The notes under the pieces: generated by a model | The model's database searches: none | Seen by the model: the letters and a program-made list of their open reading frames with translations, nothing else | What the model was told of the DNA's origin: nothing | Source of the DNA: Microbacterium sp. cx-55 | GTDB taxonomy: Bacteria; Actinomycetota; Actinomycetes; Actinomycetales; Microbacteriaceae | Direction: 5' to 3' | DNA: 64,000 nt | NCBI RefSeq assembly: GCF_021117345.1 | Contig: NZ_CP088261.1 | Coordinates: forward strand, 2,914,001-2,978,000 | Translations under genes and position numbers: made by a program | Shown here: piece by piece, positions 43,070 to 53,127 of the stretch | How the letters are laid out: the number at the start of each line of letters is the position of its first letter | Numbering within the stretch: position 1 is the first letter of the stretch

Positions 43070-45729
43070 GGCGCCGTGGGCCGTTCGCCGGCGAGGATGC
43101 GATCAGCCCACGCCGATAGGCGCGCCCGGTCGATCTTCGAGTTGTGCCGGATGTCGGTGGGCAGGCTCGGAACGACCAGCACCGCCACGATCGGCAGCTC
43201 GGAACTCGCGCGCACCGCGGCGGCGAGGCGGTCGTCGGCGATGGCCGGGCGCCGAGCGGCGGGGAGCGTCTCGACGACCGCCACCGCCTTCCGGAGCCCC
43301 TGGGGCCCGACGCCCACGACCGCCGCACGGCGCACCGAAGGCAGGCGCTCCACGTCCTGCTCGGCGCCGACCGGCGCGACGGGACCGTCCGCGGTCACGA
43401 TGACGTGCGGCAGCCGCCCCTCGACCCAGAGCCGGCCGTCCGCGTCGAGGTGCCCGACGTCGCCGGTGCGGTGCCAGCGGCGGCCGTCCGCATCCGGAAC
43501 ATCGCGGATCGCCGCGCGATCGGTCAGCCAGAGCCGGTCATAACCGGTCTTCAGGTGCGGGGCCGAGATCACGATCTCGCCCAGCACTCCCGGGGTGTCA
43601 GCGGGAGCGCGGGTCGCGGCACCGGTCGCGTCCAATGCGCTGATCAGCACCCGGTTCTCGCCGATCACCGAGCCGACGCACACACCGCGATCGGGCGCGG
43701 CCTCGGCCGCCCGGATCCCGTCGAGCGTGATGTCGGTGACGAGCAGGCACTCGGTCATGCCGTACGGCGTGTGCGGCACGGCGTTCGGCATCAGTTCACG
43801 GGTCGACGCGAGCAGTCCCGCCCCGATCGGAGCGCCGGTCGAAAGGAACGTCTGCACCTCCGCGAGCGCCGCGCGGTCGTCCGCGGTCAGCGCATCGGCG
43901 GTCGCGACGACGTTGAGGATGGCGGCCGGCGAGAGGAAGACGATCTTGCCGCGCGATTCCCGGACCGCGGCGGCGACGGCGGATGCGGTCAGCGTACGCG
44001 GCGCGGACACGTCCATGTCGGGCGTCACCGAGCGCGTTCCGAGCGCCGGGCCGAGCAGCGCGAACGGCGCGAAGCCCGTGACGAGCCCGGTGTCGGGCGT
44101 GACCTCGAAGTGCCGGCCGAGGGTGTCTCGCAGCGCGGAGAGCTGCCGGTGCGTGTAGACGACGCCCTTCGCCGGACCGGTCGATCCGGAGGTGAAGAGG
44201 ATCGCCGCGAGGTCCTCGGGGCCGGGCGCCTCGGGTAGGTCGCCACCGCGGGCGACGAGGTCGGCCAGCGAGGCGGTCACCCCGAGCGCGCGTCGAACGG
44301 GCGCGGGAAGGCGGGTCGCCGAGATGCGGATGCCGGGCCAGCCCAGCGCGCGCGCGGCGGCGAGGCCGGTGCGCTCACCGATGACGAACGCCGGCCGCGC
44401 GCCGCGCACCGCACGGGAGAGGCCCTTCACGCCGAGTCCCGCATCCGCCACCACGACCACGGCCCCGATGCGCAGGCACGCGTAGATGACAGCGGTCAGC
44501 GTCGCCCCGGGCGGCACGAGCAGCGACACCCGATCGCCGCGGCGCACGCCGAGGTCATGGAGCCCCGCCGCGATGCGGCGGACCCGATCGTCGAGCACGC
44601 GCCAGCTGACCCGCATCGGCACCGCGGGGCTCATGTCGATCACGGCCGGACCGTCGTCGTCGCGGCGCGCGTCGAGCGCTGCCCAGAGCGGCGTGAACTC
44701 GGTCTCGGCAGCGGTACGGACGGCACCGCGCTCGCGCGCCTCGCGGCGAGTAGCCGGCGCATCCGACTCCCCCACGATGCGCGCACGGTTGTCGTCGAGC
44801 CAGCCGAGCACGGCGTCGTCGTACGCGCGGTCCTCCGCGAGCAGGTGTCCCGCACCCTCGAATCGGTGCACATCGGCGTGCGGCAGGCGGGTGATCAGGT
44901 CGTCGAGATACCGCTCGACGAAGACGGGGTCGCGCGGCCCCCAGAGCAGCAGCGCGGGAACCTCGAGCCCCGCGACGCCCGCGGCGATCCGCTCGAGTTC
45001 GGCGTGACTCGCGTGCCGGCGATCGACCGGGATGTCGTCGACGAATCCGCCGACACCGCCGCGGCGGGATGCCCCGCGATACGGCGAGCGGAACGCCGCC
45101 TTCACGTCGGCAGCGAGCGCGGGCGAGGCGAGCGCGAGGGTCGTGTCGAGGAACGCGGTGGTTCGCACGGTGGAGGCGGCGAGCATCACGCGCGCCCGCG
45201 CGAGGCGCAGCGGCGCCGGGATCGGCACGCCCTCCGGATGGTGCACGGCGGTGTTGAGCAGCATCACGCCCGCGAGCTGGCCGGGGCGATCGACCGCCCA
45301 GCCGAGCGAGACGACACCGCCCCAGTCGTGCCCGAGCGTCACGACCGGACCCTCGATCCCGAGGGCATCGGTGAGAGCCCCGAGGTCGCGCACGCGCGTC
45401 GCGAGACGCCGGGTCGTGCCCGTGCGCTCGGAGAACCCCATGTCGAGCTGGTCGACCGCGATCACGCGCCACGCGGTCCGGCCAGCCTCCGCCGCGGCCA
45501 CCGACGCCGACACGAGCGCCCGCCACAGGTACGACCACGTCGGATTGCCGTGCACGGCGATGATCGTGCCGGCGACGGGCGCACCGAGGCGCGCGAGCTC
45601 GTCACCCGTGTCGAGCAGATGCCAGCGCCGGATGCGGCCGCCATCCGCCGCGTGCTCCGCCACCTCGACGGTGCGCGAGAAACGCGGATCGACACCCGGG
45701 AGGTCGGACGGCAGCACCGGGGAGGTCAC
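43066..45729 (-). CDS. oleBC: OleB-OleC fusion: beta-lactone decarboxylase / beta-lactone synthetase
   Basis: 887 residues. OleB part (~1-300): alpha/beta hydrolase of the haloalkane-dehalogenase type, AVHGNPTWSYLWRAL, nucleophile Asp135 in GHDWGG and GAGHLLAED with the His. OleC part (~340-887): ANL superfamily, LFTSGSTGPAKGVVYTH near residue 508, PYGMTECLLVTDI, HRTGDVGHLD. OleC cyclises the beta-hydroxy acid to a beta-lactone with ATP; OleB removes CO2 to give a cis-olefin. Fusion of the two is known in actinobacteria such as Micrococcus. GTG start overlaps the oleA stop (GTGA). Confidence 0.92.
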   Translation of the reverse strand: MTSPVLPSDLPGVDPRFSRTVEVAEHAADGGRIRRWHLLDTGDELARLGAPVAGTIIAVHGNPTWSYLWRALVSASVAAAEAGRTAWRVIAVDQLDMGFSERTGTTRRLATRVRDLGALTDALGIEGPVVTLGHDWGGVVSLGWAVDRPGQLAGVMLLNTAVHHPEGVPIPAPLRLARARVMLAASTVRTTAFLDTTLALASPALAADVKAAFRSPYRGASRRGGVGGFVDDIPVDRRHASHAELERIAAGVAGLEVPALLLWGPRDPVFVERYLDDLITRLPHADVHRFEGAGHLLAEDRAYDDAVLGWLDDNRARIVGESDAPATRREARERGAVRTAAETEFTPLWAALDARRDDDGPAVIDMSPAVPMRVSWRVLDDRVRRIAAGLHDLGVRRGDRVSLLVPPGATLTAVIYACLRIGAVVVVADAGLGVKGLSRAVRGARPAFVIGERTGLAAARALGWPGIRISATRLPAPVRRALGVTASLADLVARGGDLPEAPGPEDLAAILFTSGSTGPAKGVVYTHRQLSALRDTLGRHFEVTPDTGLVTGFAPFALLGPALGTRSVTPDMDVSAPRTLTASAVAAAVRESRGKIVFLSPAAILNVVATADALTADDRAALAEVQTFLSTGAPIGAGLLASTRELMPNAVPHTPYGMTECLLVTDITLDGIRAAEAAPDRGVCVGSVIGENRVLISALDATGAATRAPADTPGVLGEIVISAPHLKTGYDRLWLTDRAAIRDVPDADGRRWHRTGDVGHLDADGRLWVEGRLPHVIVTADGPVAPVGAEQDVERLPSVRRAAVVGVGPQGLRKAVAVVETLPAARRPAIADDRLAAAVRASSELPIVAVLVVPSLPTDIRHNSKIDRARLSAWADRILAGERPTAP

Positions 45730-46748
45730 CAGGCGATCTCCATCATGGCGGTGTTGAGGCCCGATCCGACGCCCATTAGCAGCACCCGATCGCCCTTGTT
45801 CAGCGTCGACTGCTCCTCGGCCAGAGTGATCGGAATCGAGGCGGGACCGACGTTCCCGAGCCGCGGGAAGGTCGTCGGCACCTTGTCTTTCGAGAGTTTG
45901 ACGGCCTTCACGATCGCATTGGTGTGCACCGACGAGACCTGGTGGGTGATGTACCGGTCGACCGTCGACCAGTTCCACTCGGTGGAGGCCTCTTTCCAGG
46001 CCGAGACGACCAGGTCGAGCCCGCCCTTCAGCAGGGCCTTCGCATCCGTGAACATGCCGTCGACACTGCCGACGCAGAGCTCGTGGAACTGCGTAGCCGC
46101 GCGCGTCACACCGCCGAGGATGCGGTGGCCCTCCGGGTGCTCATCGGCACGGCCGAGCACGGCCGCGGCGGCGCCCGAACCGAGCGTGAGCGACGCGAAC
46201 TCGCTCATGAACTGGTCGCGGTCGACGTCTTCGCGCTGCAGCCGCTCGATCGTGTTGATCTGGATCTCGTCGGCATCCTCGCCGTTGACGATCAACGCGT
46301 AGCGGATCTGCCCCGACTCGATCATGCTCGCCGCCACGCTCATGCCGTTGACGAAGCCGAGGCAGGCGTTGGCGATGTCGAAGTTGATCGCCGAACTCGG
46401 CATCCCAAGGCCGTGGTGCAGTCGCACGGCGACCGACGGCTCGAGGTGCTTGCGGCTCACGGAGGTGTTGATGACGAGGCCGATCTCGGACGCATCCACC
46501 CCGCTCTCGGCGAGCGCCTGGCGCCCGGCCGCGACGGCCGCGTCATCCGAGGATTCACCCTCCGCCCAGTTCCGGCGCTCATTGACGCCGGCGACGCGTC
46601 GCAGCAGTCCACTGCGCAGCCGCAGCCGCGAGAGCGCGGACGAGAGGCGGTCCTCGATATCGTCCGAGGTCGTCACCCGCCCGGGAAGAGCGCTCGCCAC
46701 GGAAAGCAGCGAAACGTTTGCGAAGCGGGCAGTCGAATTTCCAGCCAC
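45726..46748 (-). CDS. oleA: 3-oxoacyl-ACP synthase III-type OleA (head-to-head acyl condensation)
   Basis: 340 residues, thiolase fold. Catalytic Cys129 (IANACLGFVNG), His269 (YITHQVSSVHT) and Asn299 (RLGNVGPASIP). It joins two fatty acyl-CoAs in a non-decarboxylative Claisen condensation, which is the first step of long-chain olefin or beta-lactone synthesis. GGAGG lies 4 nt before the GTG, so unlike many operon heads here it has a leader of about 40 nt. It is first in oleA-oleBC-oleD. A plain KAS III is possible from sequence alone, but the neighbours make OleA the clear choice. Confidence 0.92.
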   Translation of the reverse strand: MAGNSTARFANVSLLSVASALPGRVTTSDDIEDRLSSALSRLRLRSGLLRRVAGVNERRNWAEGESSDDAAVAAGRQALAESGVDASEIGLVINTSVSRKHLEPSVAVRLHHGLGMPSSAINFDIANACLGFVNGMSVAASMIESGQIRYALIVNGEDADEIQINTIERLQREDVDRDQFMSEFASLTLGSGAAAAVLGRADEHPEGHRILGGVTRAATQFHELCVGSVDGMFTDAKALLKGGLDLVVSAWKEASTEWNWSTVDRYITHQVSSVHTNAIVKAVKLSKDKVPTTFPRLGNVGPASIPITLAEEQSTLNKGDRVLLMGVGSGLNTAMMEIAW

Positions 46749-46795
46749 GGAACCTCCGTCGGAACGAGGCGTTGGCGCGATCGTTCAAAGCATCA

Positions 46796-46801
46796 AGTTT
46801 A
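46796..46801 (-). promoter_or_regulatory. -10 box of the ole operon
   Basis: TAAACT on the minus strand, about 48 nt before the oleA GTG; leaves room for the GGAGG at 46753-46757. No convincing -35. Confidence 0.4.
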
Positions 46802-46899
46802 CGCGGCGCACATACGCCGGAGTGCATGATGCGCCCGGCAGCGATATGAGGTAGCTGTGACTGCGCGGCGTCCGCCCGCGCCGCGGCGACGGCGGTGCG

Positions 46900-47868
46900 T
46901 CAGGCCCGGAGCGCGGCGTCCGCGATCGCGGCAGAAGCGTCGACGTCGGTCATCCACAATGGAGCGACGAGCGGGCGGATGCCGACGGCGTCGACGGATG
47001 CGGCCGCATCCGCGTCCTCTTCCGCGAGCAGCCACGCGTCGAGGATCCCGTCCTCCGCGCGCGCTCCGTAGTGCGCCGCGACGGCGGCGGCGCTCGTCTC
47101 CACGCCGATCGCGGTGAGGCAGACGTCGGCCATGCCCCGCACGACCCGGCCGCCGATGATCGGGGAGACTCCCACCACGCGTGCGCGCGTCGTCCGGAGT
47201 GCGTCGCGGATGCCGGGGACCGCGAGGATCGGACCGATCGACACGACGGGATTCGAGGGGGCGACCAGCACGATGTCGGCCCCGGCGATCGCCTCGACGA
47301 TGCCGGGGGCGGGCACGGCGTTCTCGATGCCCGGGTTCTCGAACGCCGCGGGGGCCAGGGTGGCACGATGGCGCGTCCACCACTCCTGGAAGTGCAGGCG
47401 GCCGCCGTCTTCGAGCAGGACGTGCGTGTCGACCTCGGTGTCGGTCATCGGCAGCATCCGGACCCCGAGCGGCCACCGTCGCGCAAGGCGTTCGACGACC
47501 TCGGTCACGGTCGCGCCGTCTCGCAGCCAGCCCGTGCGGGCGAGGTGCGTGCCGAGATCCAGGTCACCCAGCGTGAACCACGGCCACCCCGCGCCCCACG
47601 CCTGCAGCTCCTCGTTGACGCGTTCGGTGTCGCCGGCGCGTCCCCACCCGCGCACGGTGTCGTTCTGCCCGCCGAGGGCGTAGAGCACCGAGTCGATGTC
47701 GGGCTGCAGCCGCACACCGCTCAACCAGAGATCGTCGCCGGTGTTCACGATCACGGTCGCGTCGGGTGCGCCCGTGCGCCGGAGCGCTTCGCGCACCCCC
47801 AACGTGAACTTCGACCCGCCGACCCCGCCTGCGAGCACAACGACATGGGGAACAGAGAACGCAGTCAC
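46900..47868 (-). CDS. fbiA: 2-phospho-L-lactate / PEP transferase FbiA (CofD)
   Basis: 322 residues. VVVLAGGVGGSKFTLGVREAL at the N-terminus, IVNTGDDLWLSGVRLQPDIDSVLY, WFTLGDLDLGTHLAR, VLLAPSNP-type motif (VLVAPSNPVVSIGPIL) and SPIIGGRVVRGMAD are all FbiA/CofD hallmarks. It transfers the PEP or phospholactate moiety activated by FbiD onto FO, giving (dehydro)F420-0. The FO and PEP-activation genes are 11-17 kb away. FbiB is not in the window. GTG start; CACACT lies 7 nt upstream. Confidence 0.93.
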   Translation of the reverse strand: MTAFSVPHVVVLAGGVGGSKFTLGVREALRRTGAPDATVIVNTGDDLWLSGVRLQPDIDSVLYALGGQNDTVRGWGRAGDTERVNEELQAWGAGWPWFTLGDLDLGTHLARTGWLRDGATVTEVVERLARRWPLGVRMLPMTDTEVDTHVLLEDGGRLHFQEWWTRHRATLAPAAFENPGIENAVPAPGIVEAIAGADIVLVAPSNPVVSIGPILAVPGIRDALRTTRARVVGVSPIIGGRVVRGMADVCLTAIGVETSAAAVAAHYGARAEDGILDAWLLAEEDADAAASVDAVGIRPLVAPLWMTDVDASAAIADAALRA

Positions 47869-47956
47869 GGGTCCCAGTGTGTCAGCCCCCGCACGCCACC
47901 TCGCCCCGCGTGGCACCATCTTCGGGTGTATCCCGTCCGGGGGCACCGCCGCCCCC

Positions 47957-48024
47957 GGTTCGGGGCACGATCCTGCGGTTGGGGCACGAAGATGGCGCCC
48001 CGACCGCACGAATGTGCCCCAAAC
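47957..48024. repeat. Two-tier palindrome between fbiA and hemL
   Basis: Outer GGGGCAC (47962-47968) / GTGCCCC (48014-48020); inner GCGGTTGGGGC (47975-47985) / GCCCCGACCGC (47997-48007, one G-T pair). A further CCATCTTCG (from 47917) could pair with CGAAGATGG (47987-47995), so alternative folds exist. Lies between the divergent fbiA start and the hemL stop. Confidence 0.75.
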
Positions 48025-48042
48025 CCCCGAGGGGGAGAGAGG

Positions 48043-49365
48043 TCAGCGGCCAGCGGATGCAGCGGCGCGCGCGGCCGCGGGCAGCGCGGCCAGCACCGCG
48101 GCGAGGGCATCGTCGTCGTGTGCGGCAGTGAGGAACCAAGCCTCGTAGACGCTCGGCGGCAGCGAGACACCCGCATCCAGCATCGCGTGGAAGAACGCCG
48201 GATACCGCCAGGTCTCCTGCGTCTGCGCGGCCGCGTACGAACGCGGAGCCTCGGGCAGGAAGGCCACACCGAAAAGCGAGCCCGCGCGCGGGACGGCGTG
48301 CGTGACCCCGGCGATCTCGAGCGACCCCGACAGTGCCGTCGCGATGGCGGATGCGGCGGCATCGACCTTCGCGTACACCTCCGGTGTCGCGAGTCGGAGC
48401 GTCGCGAGCCCCGCGGCGACCGAGAGCGGGTTCCCCGACAGGGTGCCCGCCTGGTAGACCGGGCCGACCGGCGCGAGGGCGTCCATCACATCGGCGCGAC
48501 CGCCGAGGGCAGCGAGCGGCATACCGCCGCCCACGACCTTGCCGAACGTGAAGATGTCGGGCGCGTAGTGCTCGCCGGCCTCCTGCTGCAGACCCCAGAA
48601 CCCGGCCGGGTGCACGCGGAAACCGGTGAGCACCTCGTCGATGATGAGGAGCGCTCCGTGCTGGTGGGCGATGTCGGCGAGGGCCGCGTTGAAGCCGGGC
48701 TCGGGCGGAACGACGCCCATGTTCGCGGCGGCCGCCTCGACGATGACCGCGGCGATCCGATCGCCGTGCGCCGCGAACACCTCGCGCACCTGGTCGAGGT
48801 CGTTGTAGTCGATGACGAGCGTCTGCGCGGCGATCGCGGCGGGAACACCGGCGGAACCGGGCAGCGCGAGCGTCGCGACGCCCGAGCCGGCGGCCGCGAG
48901 CAGCCCGTCCGAGTGTCCGTGGTAGTGCCCCGCGAACTTCACCAGCAGGTCACGACCGGTGTAGCCGCGGGCGAGTCGGATCGCCGTCATGGTCGCCTCG
49001 GTGCCGGTGGAGACGAGGCGCACGCGATCGATCGGGGCGGCGTCGCCGACGCGCACGCGCTCCGCGATCAGGGCCGCGAGCTCGACCTCCCCCTCGGTCG
49101 GCGCGCCGAACGAGAGTCCGCGGGATGCGGCCTCCTGCACGGCGGCGACGACCTCCGAATGCGCGTGCCCGAGCAACGCAGGACCCCACGACGCGACCAG
49201 GTCGACGTAGCGGGTGCCGGCCGCATCCGTCACGTAGGGTCCCTGCGCGGACGCGAGGAAGCGCGGTGCCCCGCCGACCGACCCGTAGGCGCGGACGGGC
49301 GAGTTCACGCCGCCGGGGATGACCCGCTGGGCCCGGTCGAACAGCTCGTCGTTACGGTCGCTCAT
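48043..49365 (-). CDS. hemL: Glutamate-1-semialdehyde 2,1-aminomutase
   Basis: 440 residues. [15 protein letters not shown] near the start, [44 protein letters not shown] and the PLP-lysine in [16 protein letters not shown]. It turns glutamate-1-semialdehyde (from HemA) into 5-aminolevulinate. The ATG at 49365 was chosen because AGGAG lies 6 nt upstream (two upstream ATGs at 49380 and 49377 overlap this site). Last heme gene of the minus-strand cluster, separated from hemB by 237 bp containing another palindrome. Confidence 0.95.
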   Translation of the reverse strand: MSDRNDELFDRAQRVIPGGVNSPVRAYGSVGGAPRFLASAQGPYVTDAAGTRYVDLVASWGPALLGHAHSEVVAAVQEAASRGLSFGAPTEGEVELAALIAERVRVGDAAPIDRVRLVSTGTEATMTAIRLARGYTGRDLLVKFAGHYHGHSDGLLAAAGSGVATLALPGSAGVPAAIAAQTLVIDYNDLDQVREVFAAHGDRIAAVIVEAAAANMGVVPPEPGFNAALADIAHQHGALLIIDEVLTGFRVHPAGFWGLQQEAGEHYAPDIFTFGKVVGGGMPLAALGGRADVMDALAPVGPVYQAGTLSGNPLSVAAGLATLRLATPEVYAKVDAAASAIATALSGSLEIAGVTHAVPRAGSLFGVAFLPEAPRSYAAAQTQETWRYPAFFHAMLDAGVSLPPSVYEAWFLTAAHDDDALAAVLAALPAAARAAASAGR

Positions 49366-49428
49366 GGTTCTCCTCATCACGCGTGTCGATCATTGTTCGC
49401 CCGACGCGGTTCACGGCCCCAGCGGAGC

Positions 49429-49515
49429 GCGATGTTCTCTGCGCGAGGCTGGCATCGGGTCTGGCGGGAGCCGCCCGAAGGGCGGCGGGGGCATGGCTCG
49501 CGCAGAGAACGTCGC
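49429..49515. repeat. Two-tier palindrome between hemB and hemL
   Basis: GTTCTCTGCGCGAG (49434-49447) is perfectly matched by CTCGCGCAGAGAAC (49497-49510), extended by GCGAT/GTCGC with one wobble, giving a 19-bp stem. The inner hairpin is GCCGCCC/GGGCGGC with a GAA loop. 87 nt in all, no T run. Confidence 0.85.
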
Positions 49516-49602
49516 GCGCAACGTGCGGTGCACGAAACCGAATCCTCCGCTGATCTCGGTCGGACCGCACCCGGCGCGCGGGACGGGCCGGCCGAGAGCA
49601 CG

Positions 49603-50586
49603 TCACCGCGTCTCGCGCAGCCAACCGGCGGCCTCGACGGCCCAGTAGGTCAAGATCGCGTCGGCGCCGGCACGACGAATGCCGAGCAGCGATTCACTGA
49701 TCGCTCCGCGGCGATCGATCCACCCGTGGGCCGCGGCGGCCTCGATCATCGCGTACTCGCCCGACACCTGGTACGCCCAGACCGGCACACCGACGGCGGC
49801 GCGCACGTCGGCGAGAACGTCGAGGTAGGGCATGGCGGGCTTCACCATGACGATGTCGGCACCCTCCTCGACATCCGTCACGGCCTCTCGCACGCCCTCG
49901 CGGGCATTCGCGGGGTCGAGCTGGTACGCCCGGCGATCGCCCTTCAGCTGCGAATCAACCGCCTCGCGGAACGGACCGTAGAAGGCACCGGCGTACTTGG
50001 CGGCGTACGCGAGCAGGATCGTGTCAGCGTGGCCGGCGTCGTCGAGCGCCGCGCGCACGTGGGCGACTTGGCCGTCCATCATGCCCGACAGCCCCAGCAG
50101 CGGCGAGCCGGCGTCGGCCTGGGCGATCGCCATCGCCGCGTAGCGCAGCAGGGTTTCGTCGTTGTCTACCGCGCCGTCTGCGCGCAGCACGCCGCAGTGA
50201 CCGTGGTCGGTGAATTCGTCCAGGCACAGGTCGGTCTGCACGACGAGCGCATCGCCGACCTCCTCGACGACCGCGCGGGTGGCCACGTTTAGGATGCCGT
50301 CGGGGTCATCGGCCTGCGATCCGATCGCATCGCGCACCTCTGGAACGCCGAACAGCATGATGCCGCCGATTCCGGATGCGGCCGCATCCGCCGCCGCCCG
50401 GCGCAGCGAGTCGAGGGAGTGCTGCACGATGCCCGGCATCGAGCCGATCGGCACGGGCTCGGTCAGCCCCTCGCGCACGAAGGCCGGGAGCACGAGCTGG
50501 GAGGGCACGAGGTGCGTCTCGCGCACGAGTCGGCGGACCGCCGGCGACTGCCGGAGACGCCGGGGGCGGTGGGTCGGAAAGGTCAC
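49603..50586 (-). CDS. hemB: Porphobilinogen synthase (5-aminolevulinate dehydratase)
   Basis: 327 residues. [26 protein letters not shown], the metal site [15 protein letters not shown], active-site Lys in ALYGPF-type ([13 protein letters not shown]) and [12 protein letters not shown], and ISGEYAMI-like [18 protein letters not shown]. It condenses two 5-aminolevulinate molecules. The cysteine/aspartate metal site is the usual actinobacterial form. ATGA overlap with hemD. Confidence 0.96.
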   Translation of the reverse strand: MTFPTHRPRRLRQSPAVRRLVRETHLVPSQLVLPAFVREGLTEPVPIGSMPGIVQHSLDSLRRAAADAAASGIGGIMLFGVPEVRDAIGSQADDPDGILNVATRAVVEEVGDALVVQTDLCLDEFTDHGHCGVLRADGAVDNDETLLRYAAMAIAQADAGSPLLGLSGMMDGQVAHVRAALDDAGHADTILLAYAAKYAGAFYGPFREAVDSQLKGDRRAYQLDPANAREGVREAVTDVEEGADIVMVKPAMPYLDVLADVRAAVGVPVWAYQVSGEYAMIEAAAAHGWIDRRGAISESLLGIRRAGADAILTYWAVEAAGWLRETR

Positions 50587-51401
50587 GGCGGGAATTCGTC
50601 GGCGGCGTGCGGCAGGGCGAACTGCGACACGGCTTCGATCAGGGCCTCGACGGTCTGACGATCGGCGATGACGTCGACGCCGAGTCCGGTCTGGCGCGCG
50701 TCCTTCGCGGTGCGCGGACCGATCGCGGCGATGACCGTTTCGGACGGAATCTGCGGGAACTGCAGGTAGACCTGCTCGGCGACCGAACCACTCGTGACGA
50801 GGATGACGTTGATGCGACCGGAGGCGACGTCTTCGGCGATGCGGTCGGTGACCGGAACACCGACGGTGCGGTACGCGACGACGCTCCGCACCCGGTGTCC
50901 GGCGTCGATGAGGCTGCGGGTCAGCACGGGCTTCGCGATCTCGCTGCGAAGCGTGAGGATGTCGCGGGCCTCGGGTTCGAGGGCGATCATCTGCTCGGCC
51001 ATGCCCGCAGCGGAGTTGTCGCGGTCGGGCACGAGGTCGACCCGATAGCCGGCTGCCTGGAGAGCGGCGGCGGTGGTTTCACCGACCGCTGCGACCTTCG
51101 TGGTGGCCGGAATCACCGCGCGGTACGCGAACAGCACGTCGACGGTGGTCGCGCTGGTCATCGTCACCCAGTCGAACTTGCCCGCCGCGAGGTCGGCGAG
51201 TGCCGCCTCGAGGGATGCCTCATCGTTCGTCGGCGCGAAATTGATCAGGGGCGCGACGACCGGAACCGCGCCTTTGGCGCGAAGGGCGGCCGCAACGCCG
51301 TCCCCCCAGGGTCCGCCGCGGGGCACGAGGACGCGCCAGCCCGCGAGGGGCTTGTCGGCGTCGTGCCGTTTCACTGTGTCGTGCATGGCTGTGGCTTTCA
51401 T
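50583..51401 (-). CDS. hemD: Uroporphyrinogen-III synthase
   Basis: 272 residues. Two alternating alpha/beta domains as in Hem[48 protein letters not shown], then [17 protein letters not shown] and [17 protein letters not shown]. HemD sequences are poorly conserved, but position between hemC and hemB with 4-bp overlaps on both sides makes the call firm. Inverts ring D while closing hydroxymethylbilane. Confidence 0.92.
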   Translation of the reverse strand: MKATAMHDTVKRHDADKPLAGWRVLVPRGGPWGDGVAAALRAKGAVPVVAPLINFAPTNDEASLEAALADLAAGKFDWVTMTSATTVDVLFAYRAVIPATTKVAAVGETTAAALQAAGYRVDLVPDRDNSAAGMAEQMIALEPEARDILTLRSEIAKPVLTRSLIDAGHRVRSVVAYRTVGVPVTDRIAEDVASGRINVILVTSGSVAEQVYLQFPQIPSETVIAAIGPRTAKDARQTGLGVDVIADRQTVEALIEAVSQFALPHAADEFPP

Positions 51402-52381
51402 GGTGCAACCTCGGCTGCCCCCCGGGCGAGCAGCTCACGAGCGATGTCGTCTCCGGTGCGCCAGGCACGCGTGACGGGATCCGCGTCGTCGGCAGTGTGT
51501 GCCCCATTGCCACTGCCCGATTCCCCAGCATACCGGTCCGCCATGATCACGGTTCGGTCCAGGCCCACCCTGGCGCTTCCGTCAGGGGCGTAGACGAGGG
51601 CGCGCACCCGCAATCCGTCGCCGTGCCACTGCGCGTGCACGCCGACCGGGGCGGAGCATCCTGCGTCGAGTCCGGCGAGCACCGCGCGCTCCGTCGTGAT
51701 GGCGACACGGGTCCGCAGATCATCGAGTCGGGCGATCGCCTCCCGGAGTTCGTCCGGGGCGTCGTCGCGCGTTTCGACGGCGAGTGCGCCCTGACCGGGA
51801 GCGGTCGGCCACTCGGCCAGCCCGAGCGGTTCGCCGACCAGTCCCTCCGCGACATGACCGAGACGGGCGAGGCCCGCGGCCGCGAGGATGACCGCATCCA
51901 GTTCACCGGTGCGCACCCGCGCCATCCGGGAATCGATGTTGCCGCGGATGTCCTGCGTCCTGATCCGCGGGTTGCGCATTGCGATCTGCGCCATGCGCCG
52001 GGGGGATCCGGTGCCGACGACGGCGCCGGTAGCGAGCGCGTCGAGCGCCGTGCCATCCCGAGTGAGAACGACATCGCGCGCATCTTCGCGCACGGGCGTC
52101 GCCGCGATCACCAGGCCGGGCGCCGCGGCGGTGGGCAGGTCCTTCAGCGAGTGCACGAGCAGATCGCACTCGCCCGCGAGCAGAGCCTCGCGCAGACGGG
52201 TCGCGAACACCCCGCGGCCGCCGAGCACCGACAGTGAGGCGCGGGAGACATCCCCCTCGGACGTGATCGGCACGAGCTCGACCGGCCGGCCGGCGGATGC
52301 GGCGAGCGCATCCGCGATCTGCTGCGACTGCGCGGTCGCGAGGGCGCTGCGTCTCGTGCCGAGCCGGATGGCTCCGCTCAC
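51398..52381 (-). CDS. hemC: Hydroxymethylbilane synthase (porphobilinogen deaminase)
   Basis: 327 residues. IRLGTRRSALATAQSQQIA, LLVHSLKDLPT, GTGSPRRMAQIA, RGNIDSR, PAPGQG-type APGQGALAVETRDD and the dipyrromethane-binding Cys in LDAGCSAPVG near residue 242. It polymerises four porphobilinogens. GTG start overlaps the hemQ stop; its end overlaps hemD. Confidence 0.96.
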   Translation of the reverse strand: MSGAIRLGTRRSALATAQSQQIADALAASAGRPVELVPITSEGDVSRASLSVLGGRGVFATRLREALLAGECDLLVHSLKDLPTAAAPGLVIAATPVREDARDVVLTRDGTALDALATGAVVGTGSPRRMAQIAMRNPRIRTQDIRGNIDSRMARVRTGELDAVILAAAGLARLGHVAEGLVGEPLGLAEWPTAPGQGALAVETRDDAPDELREAIARLDDLRTRVAITTERAVLAGLDAGCSAPVGVHAQWHGDGLRVRALVYAPDGSARVGLDRTVIMADRYAGESGSGNGAHTADDADPVTRAWRTGDDIARELLARGAAEVAP

Positions 52382-53055
52382 GCGAGCACCTCGGGGATGG
52401 CGGACGTCGGGATCCGTCGTCCGGTGAAGAAGGGCACCTCCTCGCGGACGTGACGGCGGGCTTCGGTGTACCGGAGCTCCCGCATCATGTCGACGAGGTC
52501 GGTGAGTTCGTCTGCCTCCATCGGCAGCATCCACTCGTAGTCTCCGAGCGCGAAGGAGGCGACCGTGTTGGCGACCACGCCCGTGAACGCGGCGCCCTTG
52601 CGGCCGTGGTCGGCCAGCATCCGGCGGCGTTCCTCTTCGGGAAGCAGGTACCACTCGTAGCTGCGCACGAACGGGTAGACGCAGAGCCATTCCTTCGCGT
52701 CGACGCCGCGGAGAAAGCCGGGCACGTGCGAGCGGTTGAACTCCGCGTCGCGGTGCACGCCCATCGCGTTCCACACGGGTAGCAGCGGCCGCAGCAGCTC
52801 GGTGCGGCGCAGGCGCCGCAGGTCGCGCTGCAATGCCTCGGCCTCGGGGCCGTGCAACCAGATCATCAGGTCGGCGTCGGCGCGCAGACCGCTCACGTCG
52901 TAGAAGCCGCGCACCGTCACACCGCCGGCTTCGATGTGGTCGACGATCGCCGCGAGTTCGGCGTCATCCGCCTCCACCACGGGGCTCGAGGGGTCACGGC
53001 GCAGCACCGCCCACAGGGTGTACTGCGCGGATGCGGTCTCAGCGGGCGAACTCAT
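52378..53055 (-). CDS. hemQ: Coproheme decarboxylase (HemQ/ChdC)
   Basis: 225 residues. Chlorite-dismutase fold: QYTLWAVLRRD, VRGFYDVSGLRADADLMIWLHGP, LLPVWNAMGVHRDAEF, and KEWLCVYPFVRSYEWYLLPEEERRRMLADHGRKG, with the catalytic Tyr in VYPF. It oxidatively decarboxylates coproheme to heme b and so marks the coproporphyrin-dependent pathway. First gene of hemQCDB; start ATG at 53055 preferred over an upstream one by family alignment. Confidence 0.94.
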   Translation of the reverse strand: MSSPAETASAQYTLWAVLRRDPSSPVVEADDAELAAIVDHIEAGGVTVRGFYDVSGLRADADLMIWLHGPEAEALQRDLRRLRRTELLRPLLPVWNAMGVHRDAEFNRSHVPGFLRGVDAKEWLCVYPFVRSYEWYLLPEEERRRMLADHGRKGAAFTGVVANTVASFALGDYEWMLPMEADELTDLVDMMRELRYTEARRHVREEVPFFTGRRIPTSAIPEVLA

Positions 53056-53127
53056 GGCTCCAGTCTCTCCCCGGCGTCGGCGCACGGCAAACGCACCCGT
53101 CCGTACGAAGGCGTGCCGCGGGGTGGG

